Assembly (NCBI GenBank): GCA_030141605.1
Contig: JAQGDQ010000856.1
Location: 1 to 61,094 of the forward strand
Length of the DNA: 61,094 nt
From: Tubiluchus corallicola
Taxonomy: Eukaryota; Priapulida; Priapulimorpha; Priapulimorphida; Tubiluchidae
Direction of reading: 5' to 3'
Shown piece after piece: positions 1-30,900 of this stretch. A program made the translations under genes and the position numbers. Within the stretch, counting starts at the first letter, position 1, and every line of letters begins with the position of its first letter. The notes below the pieces were generated by a model. That model did no database searches. It was not told the DNA's origin and saw nothing but the letters and a program-made list of their open reading frames with translations.

Positions 1-269
1 ATAAAAATATAGAATCAATTGTGCGGAGTTATTTGAGTCAATTGCAGACAGTTTTTATATACTTTTACATAGGAACAGCCAGTACTTAGGCGTTTTTGAG
101 ACAATTAGGTATCATGTATCCTTGATAGTTGGGTATTTTAAATTATGCATGAAACAAGGTAACTGATATTTTAAGTCTACTTAGAGGTTCTCTATGGTCA
201 CAAAATTGCAATTTGTTGCTGGCTCCAAGGCAGCTTCGCCCCCCCCCCCCTCCCTTGAACCCCCATAGG

Positions 270-1579
270 CAGGGCACTTTATTTATGACTTTAGTCATAA
301 ATTGCATAAATAGCTTATTTAATACTAATTTCAGATTTTATTTATGACTATTTATGACGTGTCAAATTTTGACCAAAAATGCCATCCTGAGCTAAAAGAA
401 ATACATATTTTTAATCAGAATCTTGTATTTTGCCTTTCTTCGTTCTTCATTACATTAAAATGTAATAAAAATGTCTACTTTCATCATTCCAAGGCCTGAA
501 GTTTCTCGTATTGTTTTGCATGCAGGCATCCCTCCAGACTGAAATCCGTGATCGTGTTTATAATAATTATAGTATCGGTTTTAATTTGTTTAGGATGACC
601 TATAAAATTACTGCTCATAAAAATCAATCTATTAATTAATTCGTACAGTCACAATTCGTAGCCACAATTAGTACAAGTAAATAATGTATTTTTTTAAATA
701 TCGATTTTAAATTTAATGTTGGAAAATACTATTGGCTATTACATCTTTCTAGGGAACCGTCACGTATGTTTTCTAATTAAAATTGCATTAAGCAAAATAA
801 CTAAACAAGAAAAACAGTTAAATTTTAATGACAATGAAGCAGCAAATTCTCCCAAAGATAAAATATGCTCAAATTCTAGCAGACGGCATTATTCTTATTT
901 CTTGAGGATGAGGCAGTAAGGCACGGGAAACGCTTGCGGCAAACTCGAGCTAAAACCTACACCCAAGCCATTGACTTACGCCGCTTAGGGGTGAGCATCG
1001 AAGTTCGGTTCGATTCGAATTCGAAAGTCACAAATTCGGTTCGATTCGAATTCGCTTTCTGGTAGAGAATGCTCACCCCTAACGCCGTTAGGATGAGAAA
1101 GGCACTGAAATGAACGTGCAAAGAAAAGAATTAGAAGTGTAGATTTCTGTTATTGTGCCGAGCGTAGGTTTGAGGCGGTAGAACTTTAGGACATTAAAAT
1201 AGGTAAGCTGTCTTTAATTCAAATTTTCGATGGAACGACAACGATTCTGTCGGTGCCTATTTATTTTTTCGCGGTAACGCGCTCATTTACTTTTTATTAT
1301 TTAGGTTGCTTCTAGACGAGTTAATGACAGATAAACGCATCAGTTAGACAGTCTCAGTTACTGTGTTAGTCCACCAAACAGTCACGCGCAAGCTTCTTAT
1401 GGACTGCCTGTGTGTGTGGGAGAGAGAGAGAGACGGTGGAAACAGTTTTCTGTACTGAATTTTTTGTTCCATTCTTCGGGAAGTGATTATTTTTCTTTTG
1501 TTATTTATGACAAATTTGAAATCTTATTTATGACTATTTATGACTATTTTGCAAGAAAAGTCATAAATAAAGTGCCCTG
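270..1579. mobile_element. hAT-like non-autonomous element with perfect 8-bp target duplication
   Basis: The element begins CAGGGCACTTTATTTATGAC and ends with the inverted partner GTCATAAATAAAGTGCCCTG. It is flanked on both sides by CCCATAGG (262-269 and 1580-1587), an exact 8-bp target-site duplication as made by hAT transposases. It interrupts the family 1 MITE, so it is younger than that copy. Subterminal repeats of TTTATGAC occur at both ends. No transposase frame is visible in its 1310 bp. It carries a still younger insertion at 986-1081. Confidence 0.9.
986..1081. mobile_element. hAT-like MITE family 2 (TTCGAA-rich), short nested copy
   Basis: A 96-bp element bounded by TAGGGGTGAGCA and TGCTCACCCCTA. 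Flanks ACGCCGCT (978-985) and ACGCCGTT (1082-1089) are an 8-bp target duplication with one mismatch. The interior consists of repeated TTCGATTCGAATTCG-type words. It belongs to the same family as 13428-13758 and sits inside the 270-1579 element, making a three-level nest with the outer family 1 MITE. Confidence 0.85.
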
Positions 1580-1789
1580 CCCATAGGGGTCTATGCAGCT
1601 CCCAAACCCCCGGCCTGTTTCAGAGTTTTTTGTCATTCTCGTCCCTGTAGTTGTTTTATAACGCGAGATACTCGCCATACTGGCAGTGAATTGGTCGAAA
1701 AATTCTGCGCTTTAGTGCATTAACAGATTATGTCAGTAATTCACTGTTGATCGTTACGTTGTTATAAAAAATGAGATTCCTTTCTACAG

Positions 1790-9207
<7,418 letters not shown>

Positions 9208-9239
9208 AATTTATGCGCACAAGTCAAAATTATATAGTT

Positions 9240-9700
9240 GATGTAAACGGCGGTCGGGTGTATTTTCATTTAGTTTAGTATGACTGAAAAGCAGATGAGT
9301 GAGAAATGGTAATGCAGTTGCAGCGATTGACGATGATCGTGAAAATGTCAAAGGTTGAATGTACCAGACAACGCATTTGAGTACACTTGACAACGCCTCA
9401 AAGCCCATGCTATTGTAATAGTAACAGTTTTAACAGCTAGCTAGAACCTTACCTAGTTCATTTTTTCTTGTTCCCCCCATGCAAGATCCTGCTAGTAAAT
9501 CACTCTATGCACAGTCTAATGGATAAAACTCTACTGATGCAAAACAACTGATGCACCAGACGGTTTTGCTTTACACACACGCACACATCACGTGACAGTT
9601 GTAGTTAAGATGCGTTGCTGTTGTACACTTAACCTTTGACCTACAGCAACACAAACAAACTGAAAAGATTTATTGCTGAGGTGTTACTGTGTAAGGAGTA
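9240..9700 (+). repeat. Dispersed repeat D, long copy
   Basis: The longest direct copy of the family also seen at 3430-3690 and, inverted, 12715-13115. Shared words include CTTACCTAGTTCATTTTTTC, ATTGTAATAGTAACAGTTTT and CTTAACCTTTGACCTACAGC. Transposon-derived by inference; no termini defined. Confidence 0.7.
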
Positions 9701-11630
9701 TTACATAAAAGAAATAGTTTGTTGCTATGAAAACGCAGTATGTGGAAAAAAGGGGGGCAGCACCGTCTGTTTACTTTTCATAATGAAGTACAGGAACTAA
9801 TACGTTACATTTTTCCAGTGGTGAATGACTGGAAACGTATTCAGCGCACAAAGTTGATCAGGTTGTGAAAAACATTGCCTTCAAGTTGAAGACGTGGTGC
9901 CGTGGTGCTGTTCTACATTGACGGTGCAAAACAATAATACCTGATAGAGAAGAAAAAACCGGCGTTGCTTTCATCATGGAGTTTCATCAACGAAGCTGTA
10001 CGATTGTCTCTCATTGGTGATAAATTTATTCCTCGAAGCTTTGACCAAACGGAACAGTAACGACATTTTAGTTTGAATACTCGCGTAGTTGTTTAGATGA
10101 GTTTGTGACAAACAAACAAACAACCTCAGTTGTAAAATTTTTTTTACTGCTCTATGTTCTCATAATTTACGTGGAAGTTTTTAATTTGTTTTATTTTATC
10201 AAATATTTTTACTCAAATACGAGTTCCCAGTGCTCTTACAAGACGGGTCACCATTTTGGATCCTATACGAGCTCCTGATACTCTCCCAATACAGGTCTCC
10301 ATCTTAGTTACCGTGGGAGCTTACAGTGCTCTTCCACCCCACCCCCCCTCCACATAAAATGTGCATTATGAAAGTCCTTAAGTAGCAGAAATGCTTCTGT
10401 CGATTATTTTTCTTGAAATTACTCCTTTTTGTTCAAATCTCCAGTTAGAGCCAAAGTTTCTCTCATGTCGACCAAAAGATGGCAGCACAAGCCAACAGTT
10501 AGGTGAACATGTTGCAGCACATGTAATAATATTAATGGTATAACAGCATATATCAGTTCAAAGTTTTGATAAAATGATGCAAAAACGATCAATGTTTGTA
10601 CATAATGTAACGTCTTTTATTTTTTGTTTAATTTTAACACGATTCTGTCATATTTACGTATCGTGTGTCATGAATCTCACCACTGGTTGCCATATTCTGG
10701 CTGTCGTCAAAAATCTTGCCTTTTTATTTTTACTTTAGCAGTTTGTTGAATTGTCTGTATTTGCACTCATTCTAAATGTGTTAAAACCGTAATTTTGTAT
10801 GCAATTTTTGCAATGTAACGTTGTCATTATGGGTATTTTATTGACTGTGTATAATTAAGGTAATTGTTTTAGTCATGTACATAAATAATACGATTTCCAA
10901 AATCGGAATTTAATGTTTTTCTCATCTGTACTTCATATTTTTGTCGCGTGGCCACCCTGTACAAGAGACGTGTGTCAGTTCAAATGTTTCTGACAGCATT
11001 CAGTCTTCTTCATGATACCTTTATTTTAATTTCGTTCATTTTAACTCATGTTTTTTTACTTAGATATAATGGCTTAAATGTTACGCATGTGCAGTAGGAG
11101 TGAGCCTTTTTATTCTCATTAATCGTGTTTAAATTCTCGCTGTACAACTTGCTGTACAAAAAGTACAGAAACGTGATTTCTCTCGTTCAAGTCATTTTAT
11201 TTCCTGCATTGAGGTACTAAGTGTAGAATGTTCAGATTTTACGTTTTTCATTTTAATATTGACTAGGAATCATAATCTCGAATTATTAGTTAGCACAAGT
11301 TTTCTAATAATTATTTCCACATGGAGACAATTGACTAGGTACATCAGGAATATTTGATCATTTTCGTCTTTCTGTTACGTTTACACGCTGTTAAGTTACA
11401 TGTAACAAAGACTTTTGTGTTTCTTTGAAACCATTAACTATGTTGACATGTTCTTCCCAAAAAAACTTAAACTGCTGTAAAAATATTTCCAAATTTGCAC
11501 ATTTTTTGGGGGAAAAAATGCACTGTTTTATGCACAGTTTAGCCTTGCTGGTTGTTTTTGGCATTTTCAGTTTCTTCATCGGGTGCACAGCGGACTTCAT
11601 TTATTTAAGAAAATTGCTTTCTTTATTGCA
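9701..11630. other. Intergenic sequence, no gene seen
   Basis: Unique AT-rich DNA between the membrane-protein gene and the minisatellite. I find no coding exon with conserved content, RNA gene or defined mobile element. It may contain 3' UTR of the upstream gene. Confidence 0.4.
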
Positions 11631-12470
11631 CAATTGTTTTTCTCGGTCTGCTACACAGATTCGTTAGTATTAAAAATATATCATTCAAAACTATTGTTTT
11701 CTTTGTTGCACAATTGTGTTTTCCAGTCTGCTACATTGATTCTTTAATGCTAAAAATATACGATTCAAAACTATTGTATTCTTTGTTGCACAATTGTGTT
11801 CTCCAGTCTGCTACATTGATTCATTAATGTTAAAAATATGATTCATAACTATTGTTTTCTTTGTTGCACAATTGTGTTTTCCAGTCTGCTACACCGATTA
11901 ATTAATGCTAAAAATATATCATTCAAAACTATTGTTTTCCAGTCTGCTACATTGATTCTTTAATGCTAAAGATATATGATTAAAAACTATTGTTTTCTTT
12001 GTTGCACAATTGTGTTCTCCAGTCTGCTACATTGATTCATTAATGTTAAAAATATATCATTCAAAACTATTGTTTTCTTTGTTGCACAATTGTGTTTTCC
12101 AGTCTGCTACATTGATTCATTAATGTTAAAAATATGATTCATAACTATTGTTTTCTTTGTTGCACAATTGTGTTTTCCAGTCTGCTACACCGATTAATTA
12201 ATGCTAAAAATATATCATTCAAAACTATTGTTTTCCAGTCTGCTACATTGATTCTTTAATGCTAAAGATATATGATTAAAAACTATTGTTTTCTTTGTTG
12301 CACAATTGTGTTCTCCAGTCTGCTACATTGATTCATTAATGCTAAAAATATATGATTCAAAACTATTGTTTTCTTTGTTGCACAATTGTGTTCTCCAGTC
12401 TGCTACCAGATTCATTAGTATTAAAAATATATCATTCAAAATTATTGTGTAATTTTGATATTTTAGGTTG
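11631..12470 (+). repeat. Minisatellite, about 80-bp unit with a higher-order repeat of about 295 bp
   Basis: About ten units of ATTGTTTTCTTTGTTGCACA, then CAGTCTGCTACATTGATTC and an A/T tail. A shortened unit lacking the TTGTTGCACAATTG part recurs at about 11925-11985 and 12222-12280 with identical neighbours. So a block of several units was duplicated as a whole. Confidence 0.9.
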
Positions 12471-12714
12471 TGACAGCACAGTAATAAGTTAATGATTATG
12501 CTAACTATTATGATGTATAAATTAACTCAATTAAAATGTTTGTAATTACAATAATTATGTAATAGTAATAATAATAAAGTTTTTTGTTTATTTATTCATT
12601 TTATTGGTGTTTTTTTCGAACAAACGTTTTTATTTTTTGCATAATAACAATACTGTTCAGCAGATATGTATGAATGCCAGTTGCAGATCTTATAGAAACA
12701 CGAACTCGCTGAAA

Positions 12715-13115
12715 CGACAATTAACAAACCTTGTCACAGCTTCATTAACACGCTCCCAGTTGCCGTAGGTCAAATGTTAAGCGTACCACAGCAACAACGC
12801 ATCTTATCGACAACTGTCGCTTGACATGTGGGTAAGGCAAAGCCGTCTGCCACATCAGTTCAGCAAATTTGGTTGTTTTAAGTGGACTTCACTTAATTAT
12901 GCATTAGTATGTGCGTGTAGACTGATTTTCTAGCAGGATCTTGCTTGGGAACAAGAAAAAATGAACTAGGTAAGGTTCTAGGTATGTGTTAAAACTGTTA
13001 CTATTACAATAACACGGACTGTGAGGCGTTGTCAAGTGTACAAAAGTGTGTTGTCTGGTACACATAGCATATGACCTTTCTACGATCATCATCAATCGCT
13101 GGAACTGCGAAAGGG
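12715..13115 (-). repeat. Dispersed repeat D, inverted copy
   Basis: Reverse complement of the family at 9240-9700: contains TAGGTCAAATGTTAAGCGTA, AACAAGAAAAAATGAACTAG and AACTGTTACTATTACAATAA. Together with the other two copies this shows interspersion rather than local duplication. Confidence 0.7.
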
Positions 13116-13427
13116 TTATAGGTTCATACGAGCCCCACTTGTGTATCTAGTAGTGGACGACATGGCAAAGAACCAATGAACGATCGCTGCACTCAGAGAA
13201 TTTTCTGGATTTTCTAGTCAGTGAAAGCAATTACTAGCTTATGCCGACTTAAAAATACTAGTAAATGTGCAAATAAAAAACAAAAAGTTGGTCAACAGGT
13301 AAAGTATGTTTTCAAAAATACTTCCTACTGTGCTTACATACAGTTAAAACTCGCTACTGTATAACTTCACCTCGCTTATAACACCAATATTATTGGCAAA
13401 TCGAAATTGCTATGTTTGCATAGACAT

Positions 13428-13758
13428 TAGGGGTGAGCATTCTCTACCAGAAAGCGAATTCGAATCGAACCGAATTTTTGACTTTCGAATTCGAATCGAA
13501 CCGAACTTCAGTTTTTCGAATTCGAATTGAGATCGAAAGATTTTCGAACCAGCAGTAAAAATTAGTCTTACAAAGATCATGCATATCACTAGATTTTGTT
13601 CTGCAATAAAACGACTAGTAATTTCTTTAAAATTGTGTGCAGAAATCACAGCTAAATTATGCTACTGAATTATTCGAATCTATAGTTTTGGATTCGAATC
13701 GAGTTCGAACTAAAAAAACTCGTTCGAATCGAATTCGAGCGTTCGATGCTCACCCCTA
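13428..13758. mobile_element. hAT-like MITE family 2 (TTCGAA-rich), complete copy
   Basis: 331 bp bounded by TAGGGGTGAGCAT and ATGCTCACCCCTA, with an exact 8-bp target duplication ATAGACAT at 13420-13427 and 13759-13766. The ends are filled with repeated palindromic words (GAATTCGAATCGAACCGAA). The perfect duplication suggests recent insertion. No coding capacity. Confidence 0.93.
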
Positions 13759-13766
13759 ATAGACAT

Positions 13767-16160
13767 GCACATGTATTAATGCACTTCATTATGATGCCAA
13801 GCTTGCTTAACGCAGTTTTTTTGCAGTTACAAAGCAGGCAGTATAAAGAGGTTTCACTGTGCATGACAAGTGTTTAAGTTCAACCTAGTCGAGTCTCAGA
13901 TCTTCAAACCGGACCCCGGACTCGAGTCCCACATCACTTAAAAGTCACTAATTATCAATGTGTGTCATTAACGGAGCACCATCTAGTGGCAAAACATGTA
14001 AAATGTAAAACTACATATTTCTTAAGCTTGTATTTAGGACAATCACTCACATCAAAACTATAGGAGAAATTTTAGCAAAACAAGTTATCAGCTGCTTTCA
14101 AACTTTTAAATAAGAAAAAAAGAAAAACAAGATTTATAATACAAAATGTGATATTTTATTTTAATATCCCGAGATGCAGTACCATAAGATGAACAAAGCA
14201 AGTCTCGAAAACCAGGAAACGAGTTTTACAAAATGTTAAACACAATCACAGTAAACAAACTGTTGCCATGGTTACTAGCGGAGATGCAATGTCACTTCTA
14301 ATGGTATCGATGGACAATCACAGAGTCGTGAAAAGTGCTACGATGAAAAATTTTGCCAAGAGAAGTTCGTTTTTAAAAACGCAGATCTACACGCAGCTGC
14401 AACGGTTACAGGAAAAATCCTGGAAAACGGAGCTACAAATTTTGTGATGCACAGTTTAAAAAATACTTCGCTTTGGTAACAATTTATTACGAAAATGTTT
14501 GCGCAGCGGAACTTGAGAAAGAAATGCACCCAGAGACATTAATCTCTGTTCACTGGTACAATCTCTCCTACTGAGACTTAACTTATCACAAAGTTATTTG
14601 GTACGAAAACAGTGAAGTATTACCACAATTCTATCACCAATGAATAAAATGCATCAAGCCTTTGACAAGTTGGAATTTCAGAAATTTCCGACGACTGTAC
14701 ATGACCTTGTTAGCTTTTCAGGAACTGCATGCACGCCTGGCCACGAAGAATTTAGACACTAGAAGGGTTAACATTTTCCAGTTTTTCCAACTTTCAGGAC
14801 AGAAACTGCTACTAGAAACTTATCCGAGACAGCTTAAGAAATTCGTAATGATAAAATGGATGATAACAAACTGAGCAAAGCGTTCCTGTTGTCGGAAAAT
14901 GCGCGAAACAAAATTGCAGATCCGTTTTCCAAACGTGGCTGCGTAATTTTTCAGTTTTCACAAGAGAAAAGCTTTGAAGAGAGGCCTTTAATCATAAAAT
15001 CAGCTGCACGGCTATTTATTAGTAATAATTGGCTACGAACAATGTAACTTATTTACTACAAATGCGTTCCCGGAATCGCAACAAAAAATCAATAATTTTA
15101 TAAACAGGTCTAGAGACACGCAATGCTGTATTATTACAATACTTCAACACTCTGTACAGGTTGTTTTTACAAGAAAAACCAAGGGGGCATAATTGGCAGT
15201 AATTTACAAATATTCCGCTAGGTGACGCCCTCTCTAGGCAACTAGAGACCGCTCTTTGACACTCGGGAGCATGTGTTATGCGAACTAACATCGGCTGCGT
15301 TTACGATAGCAAGCCATTTGCACAACAACGGTTTCTAATCGAACAAACAATGCCGTCGGAGAACAGAAACAGAACAACGGTAGAGTAACAATTAAATCTA
15401 TACTAAAGAAAAACTGGCAATGTGAGCAATGTGTGAGAAAGAAAAATGACGTACACTTTCTCGACTAACTCCTAATGCAAATTTACCAAAATTCTGACTA
15501 AACGATAAACTCGCCAGCTGTTTACGCCAACTGTGAACACCTTATAGAGAGTTACATGGTCACAAATGAAAACTACAAGTAGGATGCTCACGCACGAATG
15601 TAAGGAAGCACTTTTTCTCCAATCGCGTTGTGCAAAAAACGGAACAATCTAGGCAGTGATATTGTTCATGCCCCCCAATGCTGAGTCCCCTATACGAGCA
15701 CTGGAGGGAGTGCGTTTAAAGCATTTTTATACGCTAGCACTCTTGCAAGTTTTGACGTAGGGATTTGTGCTACAGATTGGTAATCAATTCACAGAATCAG
15801 ATAAACAAATTAGTAAAATGTTCAACTTAATTAGTACAAACAGCGAAAATGCAAAGTTGAGCCACAACTCGATGAACTGGAAGCGAAGAAGTGAAATAAA
15901 CTCTTTAAGCTTTGCAGACAGTTTCACAAAAATTCATCGTAGCGCCTTCTAGCAGTGAAACAGTGAGGCATTAAGTGTGAAATCTGCACGGTGCTAACCC
16001 TAGTTGCCGTGGCAACGAAAATGCAATCAAAATAATTTGCTTTAGTTACGTAAATGAATGCAGATTTTCTTCAGTAACCCAGAAAAACATTGGACGAAAA
16101 GTAGTCACTCAAATCAGAGCTACAAACTAACATAAAAAGATTTGCCATATTGACACTTTT
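13767..16160. other. Intergenic sequence, no gene recognised
   Basis: No conserved exon is seen between the MITE and the UBE2D 3' end. Short frames of 60-80 codons (14338-14529, 14662-14874, 15049-15291) lack recognisable domains and splice context. Part may be UBE2D 3' UTR, but I could not place its poly(A) signal. Confidence 0.4.
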
Positions 16161-16167
16161 TTCTTGG

Positions 16168-16300
16168 ATCTGGCATGGCAGTGTCTAGTTTTTTTTGCTG
16201 GATTACTATCTGAAGGCAGATTTCTTTTATTTTATAATTCTGCCTGCCCAATGTCTACAATAGACGTGACGGGAGTATGATGATGATGACAACAAGTGCT
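16168..16300 (+). repeat. Dispersed repeat E with (ATG)n tail
   Basis: Matches 21118-21265 in inverted orientation: shared GCAGTGTCTAGTT, AATTCTGCCTGCCC, ATGTCTA and then a run of ATGATGATG. Two copies ending in the same simple-repeat tail look like 3' ends of a non-LTR element or SINE. Confidence 0.65.
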
Positions 16301-16733
16301 TTTGTAGTTAAAAACAGATTTGACTGGGCTTAGATGACGATGATGATAATGATGACGTAAATCATACGTTTCAACGACGACGAATCAATATGCGATCAGA
16401 AAAGCACACATTAAAATCTAACAATCACCTGAGATTTCACGCAGCAAGCTTATCAAATAAGATTACCCACATTGCCAATTTCCCAAACGGGCACAGCTAA
16501 TATTAGCTTTACTTCCGTATAAGCAGTATCACCGATTCTAAACTTGGATTAGAATTTAGTTAAGAACAATAAAATGAGTTGGTACACGAATTCTGAGAAA
16601 TCCCTAAGCATTAACACACTTAATAAGGAACAATTTTAATGAACGACGAAACGTTTTTGCTGTACAATGGCACAGTGCCGCATATATTCGACTGCAATAA
16701 ACACACGCACGCACAAGTGGCACCCCCTGGCGG

Positions 16734-27473
<10,740 letters not shown>

Positions 27474-27878
27474 AACAATGTGAGGATCTGCCTAAATCCC
27501 TAAGAAGGGCGAAAAGATTCCAATTTCTTACTGTACCAAAATATACTTTTCCTTCTACAAGCGCATCAGCGGAAAATGGCGAAATTATCAAAAAGAGATG
27601 GGTTGTGATTTGGTCATTTCAATTAAACCTGCAAAATACTAGCCATATTTTAACACTAAAAAAATTAGAACTAGGTTACGTTTATCATAAGTTACACTTG
27701 GTTCTTTTAAATCTCTCATTTTCGTTTCCTAGGAAAAATAATTGGGAACTACGTTTTATTGATCTACTTTATTGGGAAACAAATTCATCCGCAAAATCTC
27801 GCAAAGTCTTGTCAATGACGTATTTCGCGTAGAGCGTGAGTCAGTGATAAAAATACATGTAGCTAATTCTTCGTGTTC
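27474..27878. promoter_or_regulatory. Bidirectional promoter between UBE2D (-) and CISD2 (+)
   Basis: Only 405 bp separate the two divergent start codons, so both 5' UTRs and both promoters must lie here unless a 5' UTR intron exists. Visible words: AAAATGGCG (about 27575-27583, YY1-like), a CRE half-site TGACGT (27816-27821) and an AP-1-like TGAGTCA (27837-27843). No TATA box is convincing. Site assignments are by motif only. Confidence 0.75.
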
Positions 27879-27978
27879 ATGATGGACGTGATAGCAAAAT
27901 TCGTTAAAGTTTCACTTCCAAATTATTTGAAAAGTTTACCAATACCCAAAACGTTTGCTGGGTTTGGCAAACTAACAG
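27879..27978 (+). CDS. CISD2: CISD2 exon 1
   Basis: Starts ATG ATG GAC; ends ACA G with donor GTGAGT, leaving phase 1. Encodes the N-terminal segment [20 protein letters not shown] and [13 protein letters not shown], matching the CISD2-specific N-terminus. Confidence 0.95.
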
Positions 27979-30900
27979 GTGAGTATACTAAGTTTTGCTC
28001 TACAAAAACCTAATGTTACATCAAAATTGCTGACTGCTATCAACGAGAAAGTACATACATGCGAGTTATTTTGCGAAGTCTAAGAAACCTAACCACAACA
28101 CGGTTATTTCGGCGGTCTCTCCTCAACAATTTGCGAAATTGCTGCAGATTGCAACTGATGCGTCAGCTGTTTCACTATTATTAAGTATTAAGTGAATTCC
28201 AAGGGCGCACAACACGAAAAGAGAAGCAATGAGTTCTGATATTAGTGCGAGAGTACTGCACAAATAATTTAGTATTGAATTTATCACTACGCAAAATAGG
28301 ACTACCACTAATGACTTTATAACTGTTAATAAGATCTATAGTATCATGTTGTTCAAGAGAAGATACAGAGTCAGGCTGAATATCATTATTCCAAGACAAG
28401 GGAGTTGGTAAGGGACCATCATCAGGTTCATTAGTGAAGAGAAAAGCAAAAGAATCATTAATGGTATTAGCAACCATGATAGGATCAGAAATAACATGTT
28501 GATGATCATTACTAGTAGTAATACGATTAGGAGGTTTAAGGAAATGTTTAATATAATGGTAAAATTCTTTACCATTTTTACTTAGTCGATTTGCAAGACG
28601 CTCCTCATAGCACAGAATATAAAGCTGATTTCAATTCTTACGAGGGGCGAGTTACTAGCTAGCTACTGTGGGATACAGTAGCAGACTAGCAATAATACGG
28701 ATACTGGAGCGCTTGGCTCTGTCTATGTAGGGACAAATTTGAAATCGAAGAGGAATAAAATACGTTTGACGTTTCGCAAATTATGTAACTAATCGAACAA
28801 CTACTTATTCCGGCATCCCTGGTAATATGAGGAACATGTTCAGTCTAGTTGGCTGTCCTATAAGTGTTAATTTTCTTTGCTTTGTGTGCAAACCTGAATG
28901 ATTTAAACCAAAAATAAATTCATCGAGTGAGTAGTGTTGTAAATACAATGCAAATTTTATGCAAAGTCATGCGCTTTGGATACAACAACCCTAGAAAGGT
29001 GTGTTGCATGAATAGAGTAGAGTTGGTGTAGCTTTGAATGTTTAACAAAATTTAACTACCTGGAGTAATTATTACCTAATCGTAATTTTGATTTAAAAAA
29101 AGCTGTTGTATTTTTCTATATTTTAGAGCATACTTTATCTATACAATCGTCCGGACCTAAACTTCGTATCCTTAATGGCGAAAGACAGTTGAAAAGTTGC
29201 TTACTGAACTTATTGAAACCATTAAAGGCCTCAAATGCCTAAAGTCGAAGAAAATGCATTGGTTTTTGCACCAGTGTAAGCCTCGGGGGGCCCCACTGGG
29301 TTGCTTTCACCACTATCCCAGACCTAGTAGGTGTTTGTTGCTCTGTTCATCACTAGGGTTGTCACACTTCTGATTTGGCCTGGAGTCTCTTGAAATTCAG
29401 CCATAGATTCGTAATTCGGCTGTTTTATGCTGTTTTGTTCAGTAAGTTTTTCATGGGATACTGGCAGATTTTTCTTAAGTAGTTAAATTATTTGCCTACT
29501 TACACAAAACAGTCATCAAATAGCTAATGAAATATCCAACCAGAATATGTTATTCATGCAAATGTAGGATGCAAATTTTTTGCGCTCTAATGATATTTGT
29601 AAAAAAAATTGTGTAAAATTTCGCTCACAACTTAGCTGGAACAACAGGTTGCCATGGAGATTGTGACATGCAGCTGCTATATTCATTGTCCTGATGTAGC
29701 TACTAACATCACACGGCTGGTGTTACTATGGTGACTGAGGAATTTTTTGTCTGCCATCTAGAGACGAGTTAAAAAACAAGTGTGTAACTGCACTACTTGG
29801 AGCGTATGCAGTGCATTTTATATATTTATTATATTTATGCATATTGTACAATTTAGGCTCAGACTGGATCACTCTTCTGCCATTTGTTGGTACTGTCACC
29901 ATCATCTTTTATCTGACCATATCTGCCCTCTTTGCCAGTTCGCCTCCGAAGCCTAAAAAGGACGACCGCGTCAACAGGAAGATTCAGAAGGATACTGACA
30001 AGGTTGTGACCGTAGCAGAAATTGAGGAACTAGGAGAGAAGACCTGCTATTGCCGCTGCTGGAAATCCAAAAAGGTGGGCCATTCTTTTTTACTGGTAAT
30101 TTCAACTGAGAGGTCTACTGAGTGGTGTAGAGCAATTGTACTAGAGATTGCTCGGTTCTTTGCTGCACACTTGACTGCATTGCATTACTGATTTTTTTCT
30201 TTGAATAAAGCGGGCTGTAGCATATGCTGTGACTTGCTTCAATGGCAAAATCATAGCTAGCAGACGTATAATTCCATCTGTAGAGCAGGGATGTCACAAA
30301 TCTGAAATTACAGAATCCAATCTACACCGAATTCGGATCGAATCCGAATCTCAGTTCAAAATAATTTTCGAATCCGGACCAAATCTGATTCTCAATTTAA
30401 AACAATTTTCGAATCCAGATCGAAGGTGAATCTCAGTTTAAAGTAATTTTCGAATCCAGACCAAATCTGGATCTCAGTTTAAAACAATTTTCAAATCCGG
30501 ACCGAATCCGAATCTCAGTTTAAAACAATATTCTAATCCGAACGGAATCAGAATCTTAGTTTAGAATAATTTTCGAAAATGAATCAAATTCGAATCTCAA
30601 TTTTTTAGATAGTTCTTTCAACCGAATTTTTTTCCAACCTACGCAGTTTTCAATAAAATTATTTCAGATTGGTGAGAGAGCAGTGTTTTTCATGAAGATT
30701 ACAGATGACCTTTCTGTACAGCATGTTTGACAGCAGTCCTGCAATAATAAAGACTATAAATGATCTAATTATTTTGTAATAAATTTTTTCTGCCGATGGC
30801 ATAACAATATAAAATAATCTCTTCGTCTGAAAACCTTGAGGTGCTTTTACCTACACTCCATGTAATGTGGATTACGAAAAACCACGTTCGTCTAAGCCGT

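Larger units (their letters stand above)
1..1647 (+). mobile_element. hAT-like MITE family 1, copy A (cut by window edge, split by an insertion)
   Basis: Positions 1-269 and 1588-1647 match the inner and right-hand parts of the complete copies at 6550-7055 and (inverted) 33836-34382. The left end is outside the window. The right end reads CATTCTCGTCCCTG, one base off the family terminus ATTCTCATCCCTG. The copy is split by the element at 270-1579. No coding capacity is seen; it is a short non-autonomous DNA transposon. Confidence 0.85.

Noticed and set aside
716-919. 67-codon ORF
   Set aside because: Lies within the 270-1579 hAT-like element and has no transposase or other recognisable motif.
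29811-30191. 126-aa ORF as an intact CISD gene
   Set aside because: Only exon 2 (29857-30074) is coding; without exon 3 it would lack ligands Cys110 and His114.
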